Positions 55,060-64,000 of a DNA stretch of 64,000 nt are shown piece by piece; within the stretch, counting starts at the first letter, position 1, and each line of letters begins with the position of its first letter. The stretch covers positions 1-64,000 of the forward strand of contig JABANP010000022.1 of the NCBI GenBank assembly GCA_013115135.1. The letters run 5' to 3'. The position numbers and the translations under genes are program-made. The notes beneath the pieces are model-generated. The model was not told the DNA's origin, ran no database searches, and was given only the letters and a program-made list of their open reading frames with translations. This DNA comes from Perkinsus olseni (Eukaryota > Perkinsozoa > Perkinsida > Perkinsidae).

Positions 55060-58000
55060 TGCCAGTTTATTCGGCAACAGAGCAGCTTCCAGGCCCCCTG
55101 ACCCCGAAGGGAATCTTCAAGAGTGGATTAGTCTTGATGCATGTACTTCTCGGGATTCGATTCGTAACGGATGTCATCAGTTCAACGTGGGAAAATTGAC
55201 AGGAGTAGAATCCGCATTGAGGGTCATGCGGATCCAATGCGAGTCTGGTCGAGTTGCGCCATTCGTGAAGTCTTCTTGTTCTTCAGAGGATTCGGGACTC
55301 TCGAGAGCACCCCTTGCTGTGCCTAGCACTGGCGGGGTCCGTCTGGGCGCTCTGGCTGCATGAAGCCCTCGACGCTGATCTGATTCCCTCGCCAAATGCA
55401 TGGACCACAACGCAGGAGTGCATGGAGTGCATCCGTGGCCAAATCGACAGCGTAGGCAGCTTCGGCTTCCCTCCTGTTAAAGTTGGAAGGAAACTCGTTG
55501 GCAGGTCGATGATCTACAGCGTGCTGCTATGTCCGGTTTTCGAGCGCTCATTATTTCCAACGGAGCATTGTCTTTCGTACAAGCCGTGATGTTGACACTT
55601 ATGCTCGAGATAATAGGATACACTTGGGAGCTGCGTGTAGGTGAGATCCAGCACCTGGACGGGTGAAGGTTTTAACTATGCATCTCTACCATTCAGGAAC
55701 TGTCCGTGCTACTCTCTCGGCCGTAGTAGTAGCAGCAACCGGTTTTGCCTTGATGCATGTGATGGACCTGAATGATATCAGTACTTGCAAGGAGCCGCTA
55801 CGATATGGCAGAGTTGAAGGCAGCCTGCCATTGGCTGTTGCACGTACGTTGGGGTATGGGACTTGCTAGTGTGGCAATAACGGTCAATGTCAAAGATGTG
55901 GAAAGCGTGATGCGCTGAGTTACCGTGCTGCTTGCTTCGGAGCATATTCGGATATCTTCCGACATGCTACCTCGCGAGCTTCGACTGGGATTCAGGGTTG
56001 CGCCCGAATGGCATTGTTGGCTGCTCTTCATAGTGTAAGTGGGACGACCCCGCTTCGTTCAGTTTACGAGGGGTGGATTACTCGTGTGCACTCATAGAGC
56101 CTACGCTGGCGTGGTATTGAACTATACTGTTGGAGGCATATCATTCGGCTGATCACAGTTCTCCGACTGGTAGGGCAACATGGCAGCTCTCGACGGTCTC
56201 ACTGGTGCGGATATACACCCCATGGATAGTGGCTGGTCTGCTACTGGGTCTCTGTGACCTGTCTAGACTGAAGGCCTTCTTCGGGAAGCTTCGCGACCCC
56301 AAGGTCAGTCCGTTCGCTACCATTGAGTAGCCCTCGTTGAGGAAGAGAAAGATCTAACGTTCTCCTTGGTAGATACGACAGTTGCTGAAGCACATCGCAG
56401 TGCTCGCTGTGGCGATCGGCTACTGTCCCTTCGCCTTCGTAGCTCGGCCAGCATTCGATGATGTGAGCGAATCATATCTTGGCATCGAGTGGCTTAGATG
56501 CGCCTATCCTTAGGCTCTTCCACCGGCCCTTCGAATGACGATATGGCAGGGTTCAGAGCAGTTGTTGGGAGGAGAAGATCTCCTAGGCCCACTCATTTTC
56601 AAGACAATTGTTCTCGGATCGCTAGCAGTACTAATGTCCGGCAGAACAGGTAACGATGCCCGGTGGCTTAATCTCGACAGCCAGCTTTGTTTGAGGTCCG
56701 CGGTTCCGTATTGTCCATCTTCAGACCTGTTCTACTACATCGGGGGGATCTGCGTTTTGGTGCTGACGTTTTACGTGATGAACTCGCCAGTCTTCGTCTT
56801 CCCTCATCTAGGATTGGTAAGCATTCCGTGGCGGGAGGTACCCCTAGTCGTACAGCAACCATCGTCTGACAGGTCCTGTTGGTACTTGAATGTTACAGCG
56901 CCCTCACCACAAACAGACTGTAGGCGGCCTACAGTAGGCCTTCCGAGTACCATTCCTCGTACACTTCTTTTGCGATCTCGCGATGCACCTTGTTGATTGC
57001 TGCCGCCTGCTTCCATATCGAGGATAGCGTAGAGTCTATTCAAGGTTGTCTGGATGGGTGACCCATCATGGGTCGTTGTAGTTGTCCTAGTTCGAAGCAC
57101 GGGGACAATTCTGTGCATGCGTGCAGATGCGGCCTCCAAAGCATGAGCGGAATGAAGCTCTTGTGCATGCGCTGCGGGGTTCTCGGTTCGAATAGGGTAA
57201 CCAGCTGAACCTTTCAGCAAGGGTTCCCTGTGTCATACCGGCAGGCTCGGGACCACTCGAACCTCAACGTTCAATCAGCTGGTGCCCATGCGTGCAAGGT
57301 TTTGGCTACGCTGCGCGCGGGGTGCTTCTGTATTTTTGCCCCCCCCCCTTCACGTTGTTCGCTATCAATGGCATGTTGGGTAGTTACTCTTGTGCACTCT
57401 CGGGTTTCCTTGCTCTTCTATGCCTGGCAGCCGATCCCTTTCTGTGTCTCTGTCGATATGAGTGAGATTTCCTTCTTTCAGTTGGTCCACTCTCCAGTTC
57501 AGATCGTCGAGGCTTCACCAGTCGAGTATCGGCACTCGATGGCTTCGACGTACTCTGTTCGCTCCAGGGGGACTCCGCTTGAGGGAGTCGGGGGAGCTTG
57601 AGAGAGGGCCTCATAGCTTAGGCCATGAGAGCAAAGCAAGGGCAAAGGGTGAAGGATCAGACCGAGCCCCTCCGTGGATCTGAGCTACAGTTCTTCGTTA
57701 ATCTGATATGCAAAGTTTCGCCCCAACTGCCAGGCATGCCCACGATAGTCATGCATCTTACAAGAATGTTCTCGGAAGCCGGTTTATGAAGCCAGGCGTC
57801 TGCTCACTGAACACCCATGGCCACCCAAGTGGTAGGTGTGGGCTGCTGCGTGTGCATCCTCTTAGGCAAGGTAGGCAGACGGACGGCTCCCTAAGCCTGG
57901 ATGCTGGGGTTGGACGTTTGTTCAAATGCTGCTGGTCTTGACAGCATCAGTTCCTACGCGGTAGGTTCAGCTTGTTATTTTCAAAGCGAAGAGTAAACCT

Positions 58001-58420
58001 CCTTGTCAAGGTGTGATGCCGTATTGTCAAGGAGTCCTTGAGCAAGCATCATCGAGTGAGACGGTGGGCGGGCTCATCTCCTATAGGATCAGACTAACGG
58101 TTGCTCGACGAATTTAAAAGGTCTTCCCTTGTGTGCTCCGGAGTCAGTCATCATGCACTTCCGGTTGTGATGGCAACATGGTGATTTCCATCCAATTGGC
58201 CTTTTGTGTTACTCGCCTTCTCCGATTGTCTCCTTCTCAGAGCCTGTGGTTCCCAGGACTACCACAATGTGCTGTCCATAGGCTCAGCTCACGGGTTTTC
58301 CTACCATAGTTGACATTCCTTGGTATTGCTGCGGTATATTGGTTCGTATGGGCCCCTTTCAACCAAATGCGAGAAAATGGGGATGTGCATGCGTGCATAG
58401 CTAAAATTCGCGCCCCCCTC
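55060..58420 (+). CDS. Multi-pass membrane protein, probable transporter, exon chain unresolved
   Basis: Plus-strand open segments with membrane-span character occur in series. In order they are MPVYSATEQLPGPLTPKGIF plus LVLMHVLLGIRFVTDVI (55060), LCLALAGSVWALWLHEALDA (55320), NGALSFVQAVMLTLMLEIIG (55560) and VRATLSAVVVAATGFALMHV (55695). They continue with YTPWIVAGLLLGLCDL (56215), LLKHIAVLAVAIGYCPFAFV (56385), LIFKTIVLGSLAVLMSG (56600), YYIGGICVLVLTFYVMNSPV (56735), LLFYAWQPIPFCVSVDMSEI (57410) and FLGIAAVYWFVWAPFNQ (58315). Acceptor-like AGs precede several of them. At least eight spans suggest a carrier. The 57460-57560 segment (VDMSEISFFQLV...YRHSMASTYS) faintly recalls the C-terminal part of ferroportin-type exporters, but the rest does not confirm it. 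Two genes are possible. Confidence 0.4.
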
Positions 58421-58810
58421 CCCGCGGCCGTGAGTGCCCATCGCGGCCTTGCCTCCTGTGAACTTCGGTCAAGTGTGTGTCGTCCTGGGAATAAGTCCTC
58501 GAGAGTGTCACCTTTCGCAGCACCTCCATAGTACCGTATTAATCGTATCTTTGGGGACAAGGATTCCATGTGCTTGAGAAGATATCTCCAACGCTTGGCA
58601 TAGCTTGTGTTGTCTGTCTCTCTAGCAATGACTGGGGGAATTCTCTCATTAAGGAATCATTGTTTAGGTGTAAGGTGAGCTCCTGTGATAGAATAGATCA
58701 TGAAGTTGGTGTGAGGCCTTGAGGGGCCTGATCAGCAGACTGGGGCACGAGAAAGACGAAGACGATGAATCATGTTTGACTGTGTTAGTTACTTTGTATT
58801 TATTTCACGA

Positions 58811-60382
58811 ATGAAGTACGTCTGTGCTTTCCTTTCCATTGGCGCAGTGCTGTTGGGACCGCTGATGTTCGGTCTCACAACTGGTTTCACCGGTCAGACT
58901 ATTGATACTATGGCCAACACGGTCGCTACCGCTGATGGTACTCATATTCAGATCGGTGACTATGACCATTTGTGGGTATTGCATGGCTCAAGCGAGTCTT
59001 CCTTGTTCGGTTCCCTTATGAACATCGGTGCCATGATTGGTGCTTTCATCGGTGGTCCTCTCATTGATGCGTTCGGTAGAAAGTGGACGCTTGTTGGATG
59101 CTCTCCCTGCTTCGTTCTCCTTTATCTGTGGCAGGCTTTGGCCCACACCTCGTGGCAGCTGCTGTTGGAGCGTATTCTCGTTGGTATTATTGTTGGTATC
59201 GAGTCCGTGGCTGCCCCCACCTACATTGGTGAGGCTTCTCCCACTAAGATCCGTGGTATGTTCGGTGCTGCTAACCAGTTGGCTGTTACTATTGGTGATC
59301 TTATTGCCTATGCTTTGGGCCTGGGTTTCAGGACTCAGGCTAACTCTGTGGACCCCAACGCCACCAGCCAGACTTTCTGCAACTGGCGTGATGTGAGTTG
59401 GATCTATCTCATCCCGTCTGGGCTGTTGGGAATTCTCGTTTTCCTCGTTCCCGAGTCGCCTCGTTGGCTCGCCGAGCATCGTGGGTTGGATGCGGCCAAG
59501 AAGGTGTTGTTGAGACTCCACGGTACTGATGAGAATGACCCGGATGTCGTCGACGAGCTGAAGGCTTACGAAGTGACGGTTGAGGCTCAGAAGGCCAAGG
59601 CTGGTATATCTAGGAAGCAGCGTTTCCACGATGCGATGGCCGGTCTCCGTAAGTACTGGATCCAGGTGGTCATCGGTGTGGTGCTGCAGATCTGTCAGCA
59701 GCTGTCTGGTATCAACGCAGTCATTTTCTACCAGACTACTATCTTCCAAGCTGCTGGTATCACAAACAACCAGATGATGGCCCTTGTTACTATGATTATT
59801 CAAGTTGTCGTCACCTTCATCTCCTGTTGTATTATGGATCTCGCTGGTAGGAGATTCTTGCTCGTCTTCGCCGCTTCGGGTATGTGCATATCTGCATGGA
59901 TGCTGGGTCTCTTCTTCTACCTCCAGAATGTCACCGGATTGACCAACGTTGGCTGGTTGGCTCTGGCTTCGGCTTACTGCTACATTGCCTTCTTCTCTAT
60001 CGGTGTCGGTCCGATTCCGTGGCTTATTATGTCCGAGATTTTCCCCAACGATGTCAGAGGCAACGCTGCTGCCATCGCTACTGCTGTCAACTGGCTGTTC
60101 GCATTCATTGTTACCATGTGCTTGGATGCTTACAGGAAGGCCATTACCTACCAGGGTGTCTTCTGGAGTTTCGGCTTCATCTGCTTGGTGATGGTATTCT
60201 TCGTTCTCTTCTTCATCCCCGAGACTAAGGGTAAATCCTTCGAGGCGATTGAGGCCGAGTTCGATAGGAAGTATCACAGGAAGCATGCTGCCAAGAACGA
60301 GAAGAGTCCTGTTCAGAAGGATGACTCTATGGGCAAAGTGGGAGAGACTCCCTCGAGCCCTACCACTTCCGAGGCGGTATAA
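58811..60382 (+). CDS. Sugar porter (MFS hexose transporter), copy 1
   Basis: A proton- or facilitative sugar transporter of the plasma membrane (MFS sugar-porter family). Intronless, 523 codons from the ATG at 58811 (MKYVCAFLSIGAVLLGPLMF); an in-frame ATG at 58772 adds 13 residues, but the paralogue starts at the MKY position. There are twelve hydrophobic segments. Family motifs: GPLIDAFGRKW after TM2, RILVGIIVGIESV, PESPRWLAEHRG before the central loop, QQLSGINAVIFYQTTIFQ in TM7, DLAGRRFLL, and PETKGKSFEAIEAEF at the C-terminus. The two long stretches of Cys and Asn between TM1 and TM2 form a 50-residue outer loop. Intronless structure is unlike most genes in the window and may reflect retroposition or strong expression. 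Confidence 0.93.
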   Translation: MKYVCAFLSIGAVLLGPLMFGLTTGFTGQTIDTMANTVATADGTHIQIGDYDHLWVLHGSSESSLFGSLMNIGAMIGAFIGGPLIDAFGRKWTLVGCSPCFVLLYLWQALAHTSWQLLLERILVGIIVGIESVAAPTYIGEASPTKIRGMFGAANQLAVTIGDLIAYALGLGFRTQANSVDPNATSQTFCNWRDVSWIYLIPSGLLGILVFLVPESPRWLAEHRGLDAAKKVLLRLHGTDENDPDVVDELKAYEVTVEAQKAKAGISRKQRFHDAMAGLRKYWIQVVIGVVLQICQQLSGINAVIFYQTTIFQAAGITNNQMMALVTMIIQVVVTFISCCIMDLAGRRFLLVFAASGMCISAWMLGLFFYLQNVTGLTNVGWLALASAYCYIAFFSIGVGPIPWLIMSEIFPNDVRGNAAAIATAVNWLFAFIVTMCLDAYRKAITYQGVFWSFGFICLVMVFFVLFFIPETKGKSFEAIEAEFDRKYHRKHAAKNEKSPVQKDDSMGKVGETPSSPTTSEAV

Positions 60383-61534
60383 TTAAGTTGATAGATGACA
60401 TCGAGGCGTCTGCTATGATCTCTGGATCGCCAAGTGATGACGTTTCAACCTATCGGCGTAATTCTAACCGCACGTTCAGTGGTTTTTTGATAAGCTCGTC
60501 GGGAGCCGATGCCTTATCGCTTGTTTGTCGTCGCTTCATTATGAAGGGTAAAGCAAACGTGTTGTGGCTGTATGTATGATGGCAGAATGTTCCATTCTCG
60601 GCATAGCCGTTATTTCGAACTGTAACTCCTGCCATTATCCGAATAGGCTGTATTCTTTCGTTACTGCTCTGCTATTTTATATGATTTGAAGATATCGTCG
60701 CAACTGTTGTGGCTAACGCCTGGCTGCGTATAATTCACTTGGTGATTCCTCGTGAAGTAGTAGCACGGTCCACTTGGATCCGACAGTAGCTATTCTCGAT
60801 ACTACACATCGGGAGGATATCACGTTATACAATTTATTATTGTTGTTTTCTGGACATGGTATTTCCCTTTAGTATTGTATTAGCACCATTTAGTGTCTCT
60901 TTACCTGTGGGATTCGTCATCTGTGCTCTAGATAACTGTAATTGTGCTTACTACCTGTAGTTTCTATAATTTGCTGGATCGGTCCAGCTATACCGAGGTC
61001 AAGATCTCTCAAGATTGACACCTCGCGATCCCGAAGGCCGAGATGCCTCGGCCGCGCTTCAGTTGGGTCTGTTCGGCCATATACCGCTTCCTTATATTCC
61101 GCTTGGCGCGTGGAACACGTCGCTTACGCCGGAGATTAAGGGCGATGGTGAAAGGCTTTTGCGTCCTCTGTGAAGGTGACGGTGAAATCGTCGCCAGCAG
61201 ACCCGTGGTCTCCATTCTCCGGAGACCACCACTGCGCCCTGTCCACTGTACCCCAAGTTTCTAATTTTCGGTGTGTATATCGTCGTGTGTTGGGTTGACT
61301 TATTCTGCTAGCCGTGTTTTTCACAGACTAGAAGTAGGGGGATGATTAACAGATCTTCGTTGCACGTAGATCTTTTCAAGTCATAGATATCCATTGCCGT
61401 CATATCACGACTTGGTGGAACATGAGCGATGTTAGCGTCAGTGCCATAGCTGTGGAGTCTCGTTGGAGGGGCTGGTTCCGTGTGATTGAGGTGGTTCCTG
61501 TTTCAGTTCCTGTTCACTTGTATTTCTGTTACTT
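60383..61534. other. Intergenic between the two sugar porters
   Basis: No gene supported. A part at about 61070-61240 is repeated at about 63740-63900 (shared CGCGTGGAACACG and GATTAxGGxxGATGGT blocks), so the porter duplication included its 3' flank. Confidence 0.6.
61205..61229. repeat. Inverted repeat, 9-nt arms, 7-nt loop
   Basis: GTGGTCTCC and GGAGACCAC flank ATTCTCC. It may form a hairpin in a transcript tail or be chance. Confidence 0.5.
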
Positions 61535-63090
61535 ATGAAGTACGTCTGTGCTATACTTTCTGTTGGTGCGGTTCTTCTCGGGCCACTGATGTTCGGTCTC
61601 ACATCTGGTTTCACTGGTCAGACTATTGATACCATGGGAAACAGTGTTACCACTGCTGATGGTACCCCTATTCAGATCGGTGACTATGACCACTTGTGGG
61701 TCTTCCACAGCTCGAGTGAGTCTTCTTTGTTCGGATCTCTTGTGAACATCGGTGCCATGTTCGGTGCTTTCATCGGCGGTCCTCTCATCGACAGGTTCGG
61801 AAGGAAGTGGTGCCTTGTTGGCATCTCTCCCTGCTTCGTTCTCTGCTACCTCTGGCAGGCTTTGGCCCACACGTCGTGGCAGTTGCTGTTCGAGCGTGTT
61901 CTTGTTGGTATCGTTGTTGGTGTCGAGTCCGTGGCTGCCCCCACCTACATCGGTGAGGCTTCCCCCACTAAGATCCGTGGTATGCTCGGTGCTGCCAACC
62001 AGTTGGCTGTTACCATCGGTATCCTCGTTGCCTACGCTTTGGGTATGGCTTTCAGGACTCAGGCCAACTCTGTGGATCCCAACGCCGACAGTCAGACTTT
62101 CTGCAACTGGCGTGATGTGAGCTGGATCTACCTCATCCCTTCCGGCCTCCTCGGCGTCCTCGTGTTCTTTGTTCCCGAGTCGCCTCGTTGGCTCGCTGAG
62201 CATCGTGGATTGGACGCGGCCAAGAAGGTGTTGTTGAGACTCCACGGTACTGATGAGAACGATGCGGATGTTGCTGTTGAGCTGAAAGGCTTATGAGGTC
62301 ACCGTTGAGGCTCAGAAAGCCAAATCGGGTATGACTCAGAAGGAGCGATTCAACGATGCGGTGTCCGGTCTCCGTAAGTACTGGATCCAGGTGGTCATCG
62401 GCGTGGTGCTGCAGATCTGCCAGCAGTTGTCTGGTATCAACGCAGTCATTTTCTATCAGACCACTATCTTCCAGGCGGCTGGTATCAGCAACAAGGAAAC
62501 CATGGCTCTCATTACCATGGTTGTCCAGGTCGTTGTTACTTTCATCGCTTGCTGCATCATGGACCTTGCCGGCAGGAGAGTATTGTTGGTTGTTGGTGCT
62601 AGCGGCATGTGCATATCTGCATGGATGCTGGGTCTCTTCTTCTACCTCCAGGATGTCAGTGGCGTGACCAACGTTGGCTGGTTGGCTCTGGCTTCGGCCT
62701 ACTGCTACATTGCGTTCTTCTCTATCGGCGTTGGCGCTATCCCGTGGCTCATTATGTCCGAGATTTTCCCCAACGAAGTTAGAGGCAACGCTGCTGCCAT
62801 CGCCACTGCTGTCAACTGGCTCTTCTCCTTCATTGTCACCATGTTCTTGGATGCTTACAGGCAGGCCATTACCTACCAGGGCGTCTTCTGGAGCTTCGGT
62901 TTCATCTGCTTGGTGATGATCTTCTTCGTTGTCCTCTTCATCCCTGAGACTAAGGGTAAGTCCTTCGAGGAGATTGAGGCCGGAGTTCGACAAGAAGTAT
63001 CACAGGAAGCATGCTGCTAATGCCAAGGAGACCTCGCCGGCTTCCGTGGAAGAGGGTCCCCACAGCCCCACCACTACTGTGGAGGTCTAA
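61535..63090 (+). pseudogene. Sugar porter, copy 2, broken by two 1-base insertions
   Basis: ATG at 61535 (MKYVCAILSVGAVLLGPLMF); very close to copy 1 throughout. An extra A in the AAA at 62285-62287 (CTGAAAGGCTT against CTGAAGGCTT) leads to TGA after VAVELKGL. The frame resumes and keeps QQLSGINAVIFYQTTIFQ, DLAGRRVLL and PETKGKSFEEIEA. A second extra base (G near 62983, GCCGGAG against GCCGAG) then diverts the last 35 codons; the correct frame would end at TAA 63088-63090. All other codons, motifs and third-base patterns look selected. Single-base insertions in short homopolymers are also a common assembly error, so the gene may be intact in the organism. Confidence 0.8.
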
Positions 63091-64000
63091 GTCGAGTGAT
63101 AGATGACAGCTGAGCGTCTGTTCTTCCCGGTCCACAATCGGGCGATGGCGCTCGGGGCTGTCGTAGTGGCTCGGATCTTACGCTCCCTAGTAGTTTTATG
63201 AATAGCTCGTCCTGGATTGGCATCGATTGTTAAGTGGTGTTCTGTTGGTCTTGTGGACTTGAAGACTCTATTGTAACTATATGTGGCAACAGTCTGCTGC
63301 GCTTTAGGCGTAGCCGTTGTTCTCTATTACATCATTCTTATTACTTACTTTATACTCTCAGTAGCACGGCCTTCCGTTGCTACCTCATTCATAACCCGCC
63401 AGTACTGTTACAACTTATGTAACTGATGCGCGGCCTCATCGAGAACTCGTTGTGTCATCGGCGTTCCAGTAGAAGCTGGTACTGCTGGTGTGTACTACGA
63501 GATCGTCGCTTTGCCCGGCATACCTACAGCAGCAGTTACTCGATTCGAATCGCGTGCGATCTCATATCCACAATTGGCATTCTGGTCAGCGAGCTGTAGG
63601 TCTGGGTAGAAGCGTCGTTCGTCCTCTGACGTAATGTATTTTATGATTATTCCATTCGGTTACTCAGTGTTCGGCGGATCACCTCAGTCGAGGTCCCGCT
63701 AGTATCGCACATCAAAAGCTGTTCTTCCCTTCATGAGAATCGTCTTTCTATGCCAAGTACCGCTCCCTTGTCTTCCGTTCAACGCGTGGAACACGCGTTA
63801 CATAACTACGAAGATTAGGGTTGATGGTAGAGGGTCACCTCAGTGTTCCGTTGGTGATGAAGTCATTCTCTGCGAGGCCATCGACAGTGAACAGTAGAGA
63901 CTGCGTCTCACCTTACTATGTTAAGTTTCTAGTACTGGATCTATACTAGTGCAAGTGTTGGGTTGAAAGTTGGTCACAAAGTACGGTGCACCGTAGTCTA
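63091..64000. other. 3' flank of sugar porter copy 2, no gene seen
   Basis: Contains the duplicate of the 61070-61240 flank at about 63740-63900. No ORF is credible. Confidence 0.5.

Noticed and set aside
58988..60286. 432-codon minus-strand ORF opposite sugar porter 1 (and similar ones opposite porter 2)
   Set aside because: Shadow of biased codons in the porter frame. The plus frame has family motifs; the antisense product is a low-complexity polar sequence.

Overview
The window is eukaryotic nuclear DNA. Most genes are split by many short GT-AG introns (mostly 45-60 nt), base composition is near 50% GC, and genes lie close together on both strands. Protein families include a sphingolipid delta-4 desaturase, SPX, EF-hand, COPI-associated protein, haem-pathway enzymes and sugar porters, alongside tandem families I cannot match to anything. 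Together these suggest an alveolate protist, most likely a perkinsid (Perkinsus-like). The organism call is inference; there is no ribosomal or organellar marker here.

Left part (1-19.5 kb). A tentative minus-strand gene and a possible non-LTR retroelement tail are followed by an SPX-domain gene (3705-4985) and a complete dihydroceramide delta-4 desaturase gene in eight exons (5274-7092). Next is a tandem array of five copies of an unrecognised, propeller-like family (7981-16080): two intact 411-residue genes and three decayed copies. A second intact desaturase gene follows (16642-18555), with a tRNA-Gly gene antisense inside one of its introns.

Middle (19.5-30 kb). This accessory region is built from three diverged copies of one cassette, each carrying a small secreted-protein gene with a 36-bp repeat. 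Between cassettes lie a 3' desaturase fragment and, directly after it, a 1.8-kb reverse-transcriptase element with 143-bp terminal inverted repeats.

Right part (30-64 kb). Minus-strand genes: an EGF-like single-pass membrane protein, a COPI-associated protein homologue, an unrecognised gene, two abutting coiled-coil loci and a long ankyrin-repeat gene. An EF-hand gene lies on the plus strand. Then come three related copies of another unrecognised family, a tRNA-Asn-like gene, and two tandem copies of what reads as a fused hydroxymethylbilane synthase plus uroporphyrinogen-III synthase gene, with an aldehyde dehydrogenase gene between them. The end holds a poorly resolved multi-pass membrane gene and two tandem intronless sugar porters, the second broken by two single-base insertions.

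Functional themes are sphingolipid synthesis, haem synthesis and sugar uptake. The fused haem gene doubles two consecutive steps of one pathway. Exon boundaries were placed by eye, using paralogue comparison where a second copy exists. Several loci need one-base corrections to read through, so sequence errors and real decay cannot be separated here.
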